Counted from the stretch's first letter, positions 1-8,603 are shown. The stretch: DNA of 44,885 bases from CAZUGH01 sp964619785 (GCA_964619785.1 CAZUGH010000009.1:1-44885), one strand, 5' to 3'. The notes: generated by a model from the letters alone, not told the origin. Translations and numbers: made by a program.

Positions 1-1360
1 GTTCAACGGCTAGCGATTTGGTCGCCGCCAGGCGACCCTTGTTAACAGGCGACCCTTGGCATCCCTGTCCAATCGCTAGGAAGACCCACACCATCAGAAT
101 TCCTTTCACACTCATGGTGCTGATGTTGACGAGCGATTGGACGCTGTAGCACAGCATCATCACAAACACCAAGAGGGACAAGGGGTCTTCACAGGAGCGG
201 CGCCAGATTCGACGAAGCATCTGACACCACCAGATGAGCAGCATAAGCACGCCCACAGCGCCGTATGTCAGTAAGTCCTGCAGCAGTTCATTGTGCATGT
301 TGTCATAGTACACGTCAAATTTCTCGAGCGATTCGTCGCCGCAATAGTCAATCATCTCTGGAAGGAGCAGGTCCGGACCGATGCCCACTGCCTTTTTATA
401 TAATGGGAGCTTGCTATAGTACGACAGTCCGCGGCTCCAGATGAAGCCTCGTCCGCTTCCCCAATCATCGTTGAAAGTGAAGTAGGCTCCGATGCGTTCG
501 AAGTCTAGCGTCAGGATTGCCTTGGAGATGGAATCAAGCTTCTTTTTCTTCTTGCCACTTCCCGGATTTAGCACCGCCACAAGTGCCGCCACGAGTGCAA
601 AAGCAAGTAGCAGACTGACAACTCTCTTTCTTCCCTGTTTTGTGCGAAGACTGCGAATTATGAGCAAAAGCCACAGCATACCAAGTGCTAGGAACCCACT
701 ATCGCTTCCCGAAACGAGCAACGCACCACAACCAAGGCAATAACCAGCCATGTGGACAGCGAGCCATTTCCTCCGTTTTGCGCAGAAAAATGATACCGCA
801 TACACCGGTAGCAAGATAGCCAGAAAGCTTGTGTAGATGTTCACATGACCGAAGGTGGAGAGATACATTTTAATAGAAGATTTTGCAATCTTATCATACA
901 CATGAAGCGGGTCAATACCGTAGTGATTGAGGATTCCTAACGTGGCTACAAGCGCCCCACTTATCTCAAATCCATAGATAAATGTCTGGCGAAATCGCCC
1001 ATAACATACAATCATACTGCCTACTGCCAGGTATGCAATCACTGTCAGCAATCCGTTGTAGCGCCCACGGTCACCAAGAAATGCACTCGCCGGTTCCGTA
1101 GAAAGAAGCATGCCGATTGCCCCAATTACGAGCAATAACACATAGAATTTGTGTTCACGCCATAGATGAAACCTAGGGAAATCGGTCTTGCCGGCTAAGA
1201 ATGCACTCACCACAAAAAAGACGCCAGTCACAATCAGATAGAAAAGTGCCTTGCTCTCTTTAATATCCAAAAATCCATTCCACATAAACAAGGGAAATAC
1301 AATCAGCATCAACCAAATATAACCGTTCACGCAACGGGCTGCTTTGGGCATAGGATTCAT
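1..1360 (-). CDS. O-antigen ligase family membrane protein (3' end outside window)
   Basis: The reverse strand is open from an ATG at 1360 to the window edge, about 453 codons without a stop. The product is a polytopic membrane protein. It starts MNPMPKAARC, has many hydrophobic segments, then a long extracytoplasmic loop of Wzy_C/O-antigen-ligase type containing GSGRGFIWSRGL and a DNMHNELLQDLLTYG stretch. The latter matches the conserved (H)N.(y)L....e.G region of WaaL-type ligases. Such proteins transfer or polymerise lipid-linked glycans at the outer face of the membrane. The start is supported by an AGGTGATG site a few bases upstream, and the VanZ-like gene ends only 7 bases before it, so the two are probably one operon. 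The last ~25 codons (1-80) have lost family resemblance and lie in a repeat-rich, hairpin-forming stretch. The substrate cannot be told. Confidence 0.75.
   Translation of the reverse strand, partial: MNPMPKAARCVNGYIWLMLIVFPLFMWNGFLDIKESKALFYLIVTGVFFVVSAFLAGKTDFPRFHLWREHKFYVLLLVIGAIGMLLSTEPASAFLGDRGRYNGLLTVIAYLAVGSMIVCYGRFRQTFIYGFEISGALVATLGILNHYGIDPLHVYDKIAKSSIKMYLSTFGHVNIYTSFLAILLPVYAVSFFCAKRRKWLAVHMAGYCLGCGALLVSGSDSGFLALGMLWLLLIIRSLRTKQGRKRVVSLLLAFALVAALVAVLNPGSGKKKKKLDSISKAILTLDFERIGAYFTFNDDWGSGRGFIWSRGLSYYSKLPLYKKAVGIGPDLLLPEMIDYCGDESLEKFDVYYDNMHNELLQDLLTYGAVGVLMLLIWWCQMLRRIWRRSCEDPLSLLVFVMMLCYSVQSLVNISTMSVKGILMVWVFLAIGQGCQGSPVNKGRLAATKSLAVE
10..79. repeat. Nested inverted repeats at the window start
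   Basis: CTAGCGATTTGG (10-21) pairs with CCAATCGCTAG (69-79) with one bulged base. Inside, GGTCGCC (20-26) pairs with GGCGACC (31-37). A 13-base direct repeat CAGGCGACCCTTG is at 29-41 and 46-58. It lies in the 3' part of the O-antigen-ligase-like frame, where family similarity has faded. Confidence 0.5.
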
Positions 1361-1367
1361 CGTCACA

Positions 1368-1805
1368 TCACCTTTTCTTCGTAATATTTCTTATTAGTAT
1401 AAAAAGCAACAGTCCAAACAGCGCACCGCCGCTATCAATCAACACATCAGTCAGTTTCCCCTCTCGGCCAGGAACAAACAGCTGGTGAAACTCATCCGAC
1501 ATGGCATACAACACTGTCATCGGATAAGCATAAACTTTTTTCTGGGAAAATGCAACCAGGAAAGCAATACACAGAATTGCATACTCCATCGAGTGAGCTC
1601 CTTTTCGAACAATCAGCTCAATCCCCCTTGCATATTCCGTCTGTTGTTGTGCCGTCATCTCTTCATAATCCTGGCAAATGACACTACCAATCAGGCGCCC
1701 CACTCGAAGCGAGGTCTGTGTCGATTCATTGCCATCCTGGGAACTAAAGTCAAATATAATCACCATCCATAGAATGGGGAACATCCATATCAGCTTCTTT
1801 TTCAT
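1368..1805 (-). CDS. VanZ-like family protein
   Basis: A 145-residue membrane protein of the VanZ-like family. Family hallmarks are the RKGAHSMEYAILC segment (VanZ R-K-x-H-x-x-E-Y pattern) and DEFHQLFVPGREG followed by a DVLIDSGGALFG transmembrane stretch. Four hydrophobic segments are visible, beginning with an N-terminal anchor. In glycopeptide-resistance clusters VanZ gives low-level teicoplanin resistance, but most chromosomal members have no assigned role. I prefer the ATG at 1805 to the TTG at 1808, because GGAAAGGAT lies at good distance upstream of it. It is followed after 7 bases by the O-antigen-ligase-like gene, suggesting an envelope role. It should not be read as a resistance gene. 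Confidence 0.8.
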   Translation of the reverse strand: MKKKLIWMFPILWMVIIFDFSSQDGNESTQTSLRVGRLIGSVICQDYEEMTAQQQTEYARGIELIVRKGAHSMEYAILCIAFLVAFSQKKVYAYPMTVLYAMSDEFHQLFVPGREGKLTDVLIDSGGALFGLLLFILIRNITKKR

Positions 1806-1846
1806 CAAATCGATCCTTTCCTATATCAAGAATTTACCTTCTTTAC

Positions 1847-1875
1847 TTGACAATCTTTTCACAAAAGCGCATTAT
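1847..1875 (+). promoter_or_regulatory. Probable sigma-A promoter of pncB
   Basis: TTGACA at 1847-1852 and CATTAT at 1870-1875 are separated by 17 bases. The -35 is perfect and the -10 matches 4 of 6 positions. It lies about 36 bases upstream of the pncB start, with AGGAG at 1901-1905. Confidence 0.45.
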
Positions 1876-1911
1876 ATTGTTAATTATACTATAAAAGAAT
1901 AGGAGTTTTCC

Positions 1912-3369
1912 ATGGATAATCGAAATTTTACCTTACTTACCGATTTTTATGAACTGACAATGATGCAGGGATACTATAAAAACAAGACTACAGAGACTGT
2001 CGTATTTGATGTTTTCTATCGCCAGAACCCCGATGGTGGCGGCTATTCCATCTGCGCTGGGTTAGCCCAGGTCATCGACCTAATCAAGGGACTTCACTTT
2101 GATTATGAAGATATTGACTATTTACGTAGTCTCGGTACCTTCGATGAAGATTTCTTAGACTATCTCGCTGGATTCCATTTTACCGGAGATTTATATGCCA
2201 TTCCTGAAGGAACCGTTGTCTTCCCAATGGAGCCTTTAGTCAAAGTCGTTGCTCCCATCATGGAAGCACAATTAGTCGAAACTGCCCTACTTTGTATCGT
2301 GAATCACCAGAGCCTCATCGCCACGAAAGCTGCCCGCGTATGTTATGCAGCCAAGGATGGTGCAGTCATGGAGTTTGGTCTACGTCGTGCGCAAGGACCA
2401 GATGCCGGAACCTTTGGTGCTAGAGCTGCTGTCATCGGCGGATGTATCGGAACAAGCAATGTGCTTTGCGCCAAGGAATTCGATGTTCCCGCTCTCGGCA
2501 CTCACGCTCACAGTTGGATTATGAGCTTCCCAGACGAGCTGACTGCTTTCCGCAAATACGCTGACTTATATCCTGACAATACCACACTTCTCGTTGATAC
2601 CTATGACACGATTCGTTCAGGTGTACCGAATGCCATCAAGGTATTTCAGGAACTCAAAGATGCTGACAACATGCCGGTTCGTTATGGTATTCGTCTCGAT
2701 AGTGGTGACCTTGCCTACCTCTCTAAGAAAGCAAGGAAAATGCTGGATGATGCCGGTTTCCCAGAAGCAACCATCTGTGCATCAAGTGACTTAGACGAGC
2801 ATCTGATTCAATCCCTCTTAGCACAAGGTGCTTGCATCGATTCCTGGGGTGTTGGCACGAACCTGATTACTTCTAAAGACACACCTGCATTTGGAGGAGT
2901 GTACAAGCTAGCTGCTGTTGAAGCAGATGGCAAATTCGTTCCTAAGATTAAACTGAGTGAGAACCCTGTCAAGATTACGAACCCTGGCAACAAGACAATC
3001 CATCGTATCTACGACAAAGAAAGCGGCAAGATTCGTGGAGATTTAATCGCACTTGTTGGCGAACAATTTTCCGAAGATAACCCACTACTTCTCTTTGATC
3101 CTGTATCAACCTGGAAAAAGACATTATTGAAACCTGGCACTTACACAATGCGCGAGATTCTGATACCAATTTTCCAAAATGGACAATGTGTCTATGAATC
3201 ACCAAGCGTTATGGATATACAAAAATATTGCAAGCAAGAATTGAACACCCTCTGGGAAGAAACTCGTCGTTTCATAAATCCACAGGAAGTATACGTGGAT
3301 TTATCCAATGAATTGTGGCATACAAAACATGCCTTACTCGACCGATTTGCCAAAGGAGAAATTCAATGA
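1912..3369 (+). CDS. pncB: Nicotinate phosphoribosyltransferase
   Basis: A 485-residue cytoplasmic enzyme that joins nicotinate and PRPP to nicotinate mononucleotide with ATP hydrolysis, the entry step of NAD salvage. Characteristic sequence includes the N-terminal TDFYELTMMQGYY, FGLRRAQGPDAG, and GTHAHSWIMSF, whose histidine belongs to the active site (the phosphorylated His region). Further on are IRLDSGDLAYLSKKAR and WGVGTNLITS. The length is normal for the firmicute type. The start has AGGAG 6 bases upstream and its own promoter. It overlaps the downstream PAP2 gene by four bases (ATGA), so the two are translationally coupled. Confidence 0.95.
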   Translation: MDNRNFTLLTDFYELTMMQGYYKNKTTETVVFDVFYRQNPDGGGYSICAGLAQVIDLIKGLHFDYEDIDYLRSLGTFDEDFLDYLAGFHFTGDLYAIPEGTVVFPMEPLVKVVAPIMEAQLVETALLCIVNHQSLIATKAARVCYAAKDGAVMEFGLRRAQGPDAGTFGARAAVIGGCIGTSNVLCAKEFDVPALGTHAHSWIMSFPDELTAFRKYADLYPDNTTLLVDTYDTIRSGVPNAIKVFQELKDADNMPVRYGIRLDSGDLAYLSKKARKMLDDAGFPEATICASSDLDEHLIQSLLAQGACIDSWGVGTNLITSKDTPAFGGVYKLAAVEADGKFVPKIKLSENPVKITNPGNKTIHRIYDKESGKIRGDLIALVGEQFSEDNPLLLFDPVSTWKKTLLKPGTYTMREILIPIFQNGQCVYESPSVMDIQKYCKQELNTLWEETRRFINPQEVYVDLSNELWHTKHALLDRFAKGEIQ

Positions 3370-3989
3370 ACCAACGTAGCAAATACAAACATGCGCTGAT
3401 TTTCCTATATGTTCCGATTTACCTGATAGCCTTTTTCCTATTAGAACAGCGAACCGGTGTGAGCTATCACATAATTCACTCACCAATTGATGATTGGATT
3501 CCATTCGAGGAAGTATTTGTCATTCCCTACCTGATTTGGTTTCCGTATCTACTAGGTGGATTCGCTTATCTATTTTATAAAAGTTTTTCACCAAAGGGCA
3601 AGCAGAAATTCTTGATTATGGCATGGCAGCTAATCGCCGGTATGAGCTTTTGTCTGCTTACATACTTTATCTGGCCAAATGGTCTGAACCTGCGACCGGA
3701 AGTATATCCAAGGGACAACCTACTGACAGACCTTTGTGCACTTCTCCAAGGCGTTGATACGCCGACCAATGTGTGTCCTAGTATTCATGTCTACAGCACT
3801 CTCGTGATACATCGTGCCGTCTGCCATAGTGGACTTGGCAAAAAACGTTGGATTGTAATCACATCTTGTGTCATCGCTATTTTAATCTGCTTATCAACTA
3901 TGTTTATCAAACAGCATTCGATTGGAGATGTCATTGCAGCTATCATATTGTTTGTTGTTAGCTGCCTCATTTTCAAATACAAAAAATAA
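3366..3989 (+). CDS. PAP2-superfamily phosphatase, membrane bound
   Basis: A 207-residue integral membrane protein with about six hydrophobic segments. The start chosen (MNQRSKYK) overlaps the pncB stop as ATGA and has GGAGA upstream; the open frame extends 17 codons further 5' inside pncB, which is not credible. PAP2 signature residues are present: CPSIHVYST (the PSxH motif) and, near the C-terminus, a serine-rich stretch followed by KQHSIGDV (second catalytic His and Asp). Members dephosphorylate lipid phosphates such as phosphatidic acid or undecaprenyl pyrophosphate at the membrane surface. The Cys before PSIH resembles the inositol-phosphoceramide-synthase-like branch, so the substrate is uncertain. 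Confidence 0.8.
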   Translation: MNQRSKYKHALIFLYVPIYLIAFFLLEQRTGVSYHIIHSPIDDWIPFEEVFVIPYLIWFPYLLGGFAYLFYKSFSPKGKQKFLIMAWQLIAGMSFCLLTYFIWPNGLNLRPEVYPRDNLLTDLCALLQGVDTPTNVCPSIHVYSTLVIHRAVCHSGLGKKRWIVITSCVIAILICLSTMFIKQHSIGDVIAAIILFVVSCLIFKYKK

Positions 3990-3991
3990 AA

Positions 3992-4039
3992 GAAAACCAG
4001 ACTAGAAGAAATCTTATCCTTTCTTCCAATCTGGTTTTT
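3992..4039 (+). terminator. Rho-independent terminator after the PAP2 gene
   Basis: Inverted repeat: GAAAACCAG with following AGAAGAAA at 3992-4011 pairs with TTTCTTCC and CTGGTTTTTC ending about 4040. The T-run is at 4034-4039. It sits between the convergent PAP2 and surface-protein genes and may work in both directions. Confidence 0.75.
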
Positions 4040-4079
4040 CATTGTAAATCAAATGCACTCTGATGTATCGTCTATGACA

Positions 4080-4622
4080 TTAAGTTAGAGTTCCCATACT
4101 TCCCAGTACAATATCACGTTCCAAAGAAGTCATACCCTCTTCAATGACGATGGTATTATTCTTGTCGCCATTAATACTGTAAGTCCCTGGTTCTAAATAT
4201 GCAGCATATTCACCCCGCTTATTGCAGCTGACTCCAATATATATATTTTCTTTCTCAAATACTAACCACCTTACAGCAGAACCATCTGCATTAGTGGCTG
4301 TCCCNNNNNNNNNNNNNNNNNNNNNNNNNNNNNNNNNNNNNNNNNNNNNNNNNNNNNNNNNNNNNNNNNNNNNNNNNNNNNNNNNNNNNNNNNNNNNNNN
4401 NNNNTTCTTCTTGCTTGTCTTCCAGGTTGCTTTCTTAGCTACACTTTTCTTAACATTCTTTAGTGTGAGTGTCTTAGACTTCCCTATCGTAAGGGTAAGT
4501 GTCTTCTTCGACAGCTTTGCTTTCGCTGCTGCCTGTGCTGTCGTAGCTGGTGCTACCTGCAGCGTCGTTACGATCATAGCAAGTGCAATGATGTAACTGA
4601 TTACCTTTGTTGTTTTTTTCAT
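4080..4622 (-). CDS. Secreted Ig-like (Big_2-type) surface protein, interrupted by assembly gap
   Basis: The start at 4622 (MKKTTKVISY) is preceded by GGAGG at 4629-4633; an ATG 12 bases earlier falls just beside this Shine-Dalgarno site and was rejected. Residues 1-~35 form a signal peptide (basic n-region, hydrophobic core, AQAAA cleavage region). A lysine-rich segment follows with KLSKKTLTLTIGKSKTLTL, the typical opening strand of bacterial Ig-like group 2 domains in Clostridia. The 100-N run at 4305-4404 cuts this domain. After it comes a C-terminal beta-rich stretch with KRGEYAAYLEPGTYSI, which resembles a carboxypeptidase-regulatory-like fold. True length is unknown because the gap is a placeholder. 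Probably an exported cell-surface protein; function unknown. Confidence 0.65.
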   Translation of the reverse strand: MKKTTKVISYIIALAMIVTTLQVAPATTAQAAAKAKLSKKTLTLTIGKSKTLTLKNVKKSVAKKATWKTSKKXXXXXXXXXXXXXXXXXXXXXXXXXXXXXXXXXXGTATNADGSAVRWLVFEKENIYIGVSCNKRGEYAAYLEPGTYSINGDKNNTIVIEEGMTSLERDIVLGSMGTLT

Positions 4623-4665
4623 AAAATCCTCCATTTTTCTTCCAATGTTTTTTTTGACGGAGATA

Positions 4666-4694
4666 AGGAGAAATGCGTAAACGCGATTTCTCCT
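4666..4694 (-). other. Hairpin in the 5' leader of the surface-protein gene
   Basis: AGGAGAAAT at 4666-4674 pairs with ATTTCTCCT at 4686-4694, with CG/CG inside. It lies in the ~136-nt leader between the predicted promoter (4765-4793) and the start codon (4622). A second small hairpin, GATGTT/AACATC, is at 4731-4749. I do not recognise a riboswitch class. Confidence 0.45.
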
Positions 4695-4764
4695 CTACGA
4701 TGAAATATTCTCCTATCTGAACCCTTTAGTGATGTTCCTATGTAACATCTTCATATCCATAAAA

Positions 4765-4793
4765 ATTATATAATATTCTGAAATTCTTGTGAA
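4765..4793 (-). promoter_or_regulatory. Sigma-A promoter of the secreted Ig-like protein
   Basis: On the minus strand TTCACA (4793-4788) is followed after 17 bases by TATAAT (4770-4765). Only one mismatch to consensus is present in total. It predicts a leader of roughly 135 nt. Confidence 0.6.
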
Positions 4794-4861
4794 CTATACA
4801 AAACGATAGTCTTGTTCTCAAAAAATGCACTTTTTATTCCTATTTATGGAAAATTTCTATA

Positions 4862-4915
4862 AAAATAGACGTATATGATTAATAATTCAACAATTATACC
4901 ACATACGTCTATTTT
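4862..4915 (-). terminator. Terminator of the glf-glycosyltransferase operon
   Basis: A 13-bp perfect stem, AAAATAGACGTAT at 4862-4874 and ATACGTCTATTTT at 4903-4915, with a 28-nt loop. It begins three bases past the glycosyltransferase stop, and the minus strand ends in a T-run. Confidence 0.65.
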
Positions 4916-4917
4916 AT

Positions 4918-5934
4918 TTAGTTGAATCCGTAGAATTTTTGACTTAATTTATATCCCCACACTACCATCTTGCGTCCTGCCTTGCTTCGCAGCTGCATTG
5001 GACGGCTCAGTGCACATCGGTTTACCATTCGATACATGGAGGGGCTTGCTTCCTTGAGATATTGCCAGAGTTCGGCACGTTTTGCCAAACTTTCTTCGGA
5101 GCCTTCCTTTATCAAGAGGACAGAACTAACTGTCATCATCATCGTCAAGTACTTCACCATATAATCTCGTAACTTCTTGTTACGAACGCGAGATAAATCA
5201 TGTGATTCAATCATAATCTCGTTGACCTTCAATTGCTGATCGATTCTTCCAATCATAACCTGTTCATTGACCGATTGGTCATCTCTACCAATGAAGTAAC
5301 GATACAAATCCACATTAAGATAGTACATTCTCTTCACGGAAGGAAGTGGCTGATATACAAAAATGTTGTCGACATAGAATGTATGCTTTGGCAATTCTAG
5401 CTTGCATTCACGAAGCAGCTTGGTGCGGTAGATAACAGAGTGCATCAGGATGTTTTGACTAATCTTGAAATGCTTCACATCACTCCAACCAAATACCTGA
5501 TTTTCTGGAAATGCACTTGTGTAACGAATAATCTTATGCTTGTGAAGGCTTGGTTTCTCATAGACATAATTAGCAAGAACCATGTCCACCGTCACACCAT
5601 CTTCTACAAAGGAACGAATCAAATCCATCACCTTGAGGAGTGCATCACGGTCAAGCCAATCATCACTATCAAGGACCTTATAATATAATCCTTTGGCATT
5701 CTTAAGACCTGTATTCACAGCTTGGCCGTGGCCACCATTTTCCTGGTGTACGGCACGAATAATGGATGGGTACTCTTTTGCTAACTCATCTGCAATCGCT
5801 GCTGTCTCATCCTTCGAACCATCATCAACAATAATAATCTCTATATCTTCTCCGCCTACTAAGGCGGTCTCAACTGCATGTTTCATATAATCCTGTGAGT
5901 TGTAGCATGGAATCGCTACGGTTAATAATTTCAT
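4918..5934 (-). CDS. Glycosyltransferase family 2 protein
   Basis: A 338-residue cytoplasmic or membrane-associated GT-A glycosyltransferase. The N-terminus shows VAIPCYNSQDYM. The nucleotide-sugar site follows with IIIVDDGSKDET and the DXD-like motif LDSDDWLDRD. There is no clear transmembrane helix. Family 2 enzymes use UDP- or dTDP-sugars to build polysaccharides or glycolipids. The start is set by AGGAGG upstream of ATG 5934. It lies 21 bases downstream of glf in the same direction, so it may add galactofuranose or a linked sugar. That pairing is inference from context. Confidence 0.88.
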   Translation of the reverse strand: MKLLTVAIPCYNSQDYMKHAVETALVGGEDIEIIIVDDGSKDETAAIADELAKEYPSIIRAVHQENGGHGQAVNTGLKNAKGLYYKVLDSDDWLDRDALLKVMDLIRSFVEDGVTVDMVLANYVYEKPSLHKHKIIRYTSAFPENQVFGWSDVKHFKISQNILMHSVIYRTKLLRECKLELPKHTFYVDNIFVYQPLPSVKRMYYLNVDLYRYFIGRDDQSVNEQVMIGRIDQQLKVNEIMIESHDLSRVRNKKLRDYMVKYLTMMMTVSSVLLIKEGSEESLAKRAELWQYLKEASPSMYRMVNRCALSRPMQLRSKAGRKMVVWGYKLSQKFYGFN

Positions 5935-5955
5935 ATTCTTCGCAAATCCTCCTAT

Positions 5956-7104
5956 CTAAATCTCTTCCACCATCTGTAGTGCTCGTTCAACAATCGCATC
6001 AATATTGTAATACTTATATTCCGCTAGTCTGCCAAGTACATAGAAATGTGGTATCTGTTCTACAAGACTGCGATACTTACTATATAATTCCTGATTCTCG
6101 GGGTTATTAATCGCATAATATGGAATCTCTCCCTCTGCCCCGGAATACGCCATCGGATACTCCTTCACAATCGTCGTCTCTTTCTCATCGATCTGACCAG
6201 ACAAATACTTAAATTCCGTAATACGTGTATAATCCTCCGATACGGTATAATTGATAACACCGTGGCTCTGGTAGAATGGCTTCTGATAATGCTCAAAATG
6301 AAAATCTAGTGAACGATATGGAAGTCTTCCATAACAGCAATCAAACAATTCGTCGAGTGCTCCCGTAAAGACAACATTTCCCTGGAATGGTTCACCCTCA
6401 TACAGGACCTTGTCTGCCTTATCTGGTGAAAATGTCATCACGCTCTTCGCGTCACACGAAAGCTTCACATCGATGCCCGGATAATCAAGCATCTTCTCGA
6501 AAATCGGTGTAAATCCGTGAAGTGGCAGTCCCTGATAAGTATCTTGAAAATACCGATTATCATAGGACAGAAGCACAGGAACTCGACCTGATACTGCTGG
6601 GTCAATCTCTTTCGGAGACTTGCCCCACTGCTTCATCGTATACTTTAGGAAAATATTCTGATATACGTACTCAGCAATCTCCTGAAGTTCTTCATTCTCA
6701 TGGTTCATCAAATCCAAAATTGGTACCCTGGCACCCTCGCCAAAGTTCTCAATCAACAATTCTTTTAAATGTGCTGCACGTTCTCCATATACCATCTCAA
6801 GTGTATTCAGATTAAATGGAATCGGCAGTTCTCTTCCTTCCACATATCCAACCACCTCATGACGATAATCATACCACTCGGTAAAACGTGAGAGATACTC
6901 ATAGACATCCTCTGAATTCGTATGGAAAATGTGTGGTCCGTATTGATGAATCAAAATCCCATGTTCATCCTTCAGGTCGTAACAGTTGCCCCCCACATGG
7001 TCGCGAGAATCCAGAAGCAATACCTTCTGTCCCTTCTTCTCCGCCAATTCTCTAGCAACTACTGCGCCAGCAAAGCCACAGCCAATTATTATACTATCGT
7101 ACAT
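5956..7104 (-). CDS. glf: UDP-galactopyranose mutase
   Basis: A 382-residue flavoenzyme that converts UDP-galactopyranose to UDP-galactofuranose for cell-surface glycans. The FAD-binding start is IIIGCGFAGAVVARELAE. Typical GLF segments follow: DHVGGNCYD, GPHIFHTN, FNLNTLEMVYG, YTMKQWG, and the arginine in SGRVPVLLSYDNRYFQD. The C-terminal segment YVLGRLAEYKYYNIDAIV is also family-like, and length is normal. It heads a two-gene operon with the GT2 glycosyltransferase. A TATAAT (minus strand 7143-7138) lies just upstream as a possible -10, without a convincing -35. Confidence 0.95.
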   Translation of the reverse strand: MYDSIIIGCGFAGAVVARELAEKKGQKVLLLDSRDHVGGNCYDLKDEHGILIHQYGPHIFHTNSEDVYEYLSRFTEWYDYRHEVVGYVEGRELPIPFNLNTLEMVYGERAAHLKELLIENFGEGARVPILDLMNHENEELQEIAEYVYQNIFLKYTMKQWGKSPKEIDPAVSGRVPVLLSYDNRYFQDTYQGLPLHGFTPIFEKMLDYPGIDVKLSCDAKSVMTFSPDKADKVLYEGEPFQGNVVFTGALDELFDCCYGRLPYRSLDFHFEHYQKPFYQSHGVINYTVSEDYTRITEFKYLSGQIDEKETTIVKEYPMAYSGAEGEIPYYAINNPENQELYSKYRSLVEQIPHFYVLGRLAEYKYYNIDAIVERALQMVEEI

Positions 7105-7150
7105 ATGTCACCTCAACTAACTTATATTCTGTTTCACATTATAACCCATT

Positions 7151-8485
7151 CTAGTGTGAAATGGAAGTGCCATTTGTCACACGGCGAAGAATCGCCTCTT
7201 GCTTTTTCGGTGCCTTGATTCCAATCTCGCAGTTTTCCAGAAAATGTGCCCTAGCCTCTTCAATCTGCTGTGGGAAACTGCCGTGAAGCATTGCGAGAAC
7301 ATCGCCTTCTGATACCTTGTCGCCCGGCTTTTTCTTCAATATAATACCTGCACTATTATCTATGGTATCGTCCTTCGTTGCACGGCCTGCACCTAACATC
7401 CCCGATGCTACGCCAATCTGTGCCGTATCCATATGCACGAGATAGCCTGACTGTGTCGCATGGACCGGTTCGATAATCGGTGCCATAGGAAAATTCTTTG
7501 GTTCATCGACAAAGCTCACATCGCCACCCTGGCTCTGTACCATCTCTCGGAACTTCTCCCATGCAGACCCATCAGCGACTCGTCTTTTTGCCTCTTCCAC
7601 TGCTTCTTCATATGAAATCTGACCCTCGCGTGCAAGATAAATCATATTACCCGCCAAGGCATAACATACTTCCATCAAATCTTCAGGTCCATGTCCGTGT
7701 AATGCTTCAATTGCTTCTTTTACTTCCAGGTTGTTGCCAATGGCATAGCCGAGTGGCTGATCCATATTGGTAATTAACGCAATCGTTTCTCGCTGATTAT
7801 GCGTTCCGATTGCAACCATCTTCTCTGCTAATTCCACACAACCATCTAAGTCTTTGATAAATGCCCCGCTTCCTGTCGTCACATCTAATAAAATCTTATC
7901 ACTACCTGCTGCAATCTTCTTACTCATAATCGATGCCGCAATCAGTGGAATGCTCTCTACCGTAGCCGTTACATCTCGCAGTGCATACATTTTCTTATCT
8001 GCTGGCGCCAAATCGCCAGATTGACCTGCAACGCAAATCCCTACCTGATTGACACGTGAGAAGAATTCATCTCGACTCATCGCAGTCTGAAAACCTGGGA
8101 TAGATTCCAATTTATCAATGGTTCCTCCCGTAAAGCCCAATCCTCGCCCACTCATCTTGGCAACGGGTATTCCTTGTGCCGCTACAATTGGCCCGATAAT
8201 TAATGTCGTCTTGTCTCCGACACCACCAGTACTATGTTTGTCCACTTTAATTCCATTTATTCCTGACAGGTCCACACGGTCTCCTGAATCTGTCATCGCC
8301 ATCGTCATAACGGAGAGTTCATGATCACTCAGTCCCTGAAAGCATATCGCCATCAGCATCGACGACATCTGATAGTCCGGAATATCCCCCGACACATAGC
8401 CGTCAACCATATCACAAATCTCCTGGTCAGTAAGTATCCGACCATCTTTCTTCTTTTGAATCACATCACAAAAACGTTCTGCCAT
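7151..8485 (-). CDS. pdp: Pyrimidine-nucleoside phosphorylase
   Basis: A 444-residue enzyme that phosphorolyses thymidine, deoxyuridine or uridine to base and (deoxy)ribose-1-phosphate. The family signature SGRGLGFTGGTIDKLE is present, as are the phosphate-binding KHSTGGVGDK and the C-terminal lipoyl-like domain region (KKPGDKVSEGDVLAMLHG). The length fits Pdp/DeoA. GGAGG lies about 10 bases before the start. It is transcribed divergently from putP, and an extended -10 (TGCTATAAT) reads into it from 8528. Whether it is strictly thymidine-specific (DeoA) or broad (Pdp) cannot be read from sequence; firmicute members are generally Pdp. Confidence 0.93.
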   Translation of the reverse strand: MAERFCDVIQKKKDGRILTDQEICDMVDGYVSGDIPDYQMSSMLMAICFQGLSDHELSVMTMAMTDSGDRVDLSGINGIKVDKHSTGGVGDKTTLIIGPIVAAQGIPVAKMSGRGLGFTGGTIDKLESIPGFQTAMSRDEFFSRVNQVGICVAGQSGDLAPADKKMYALRDVTATVESIPLIAASIMSKKIAAGSDKILLDVTTGSGAFIKDLDGCVELAEKMVAIGTHNQRETIALITNMDQPLGYAIGNNLEVKEAIEALHGHGPEDLMEVCYALAGNMIYLAREGQISYEEAVEEAKRRVADGSAWEKFREMVQSQGGDVSFVDEPKNFPMAPIIEPVHATQSGYLVHMDTAQIGVASGMLGAGRATKDDTIDNSAGIILKKKPGDKVSEGDVLAMLHGSFPQQIEEARAHFLENCEIGIKAPKKQEAILRRVTNGTSISH

Positions 8486-8522
8486 CGTCCCTTGCCTCCA
8501 CTATCTCCAAACATTTGAAAAT

Positions 8523-8555
8523 ATTATAGCACAATCACCCTATTTATGCTAGAAT
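8523..8555. promoter_or_regulatory. Divergent extended -10 promoters for pdp and putP
   Basis: On the minus strand TGCTATAAT (8531-8523) faces pdp. On the plus strand TGCTAGAAT (8547-8555) faces putP. Both lack a good -35 but carry the TGn extension. They are separated by about 15 bases, so RNA polymerases on the two would interfere. Confidence 0.45.
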
Positions 8556-8603
8556 AGTGTCTATATTGTTCTCTTACCAAAGAAAGTTTAAGGAGGAAGA
8601 TTC

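Noticed and set aside
1368..1805. Glycopeptide resistance from vanZ
   Set aside because: No vanHAX or vanS/R genes are present, and VanZ-like proteins are common in susceptible Firmicutes.
4305..4404. Using 100 N as the true gap length
   Set aside because: All seven runs are exactly 100, and in putP, the lipoprotein and the GGDEF gene 100 N is not frame-compatible, so the length is a placeholder.
7131..7165. TTTCACA...TGTGAAA inverted repeat as terminator of pdp
   Set aside because: There is no U-tract and the loop is long; it contains a TATAAT for glf and may be an operator, but evidence is thin.
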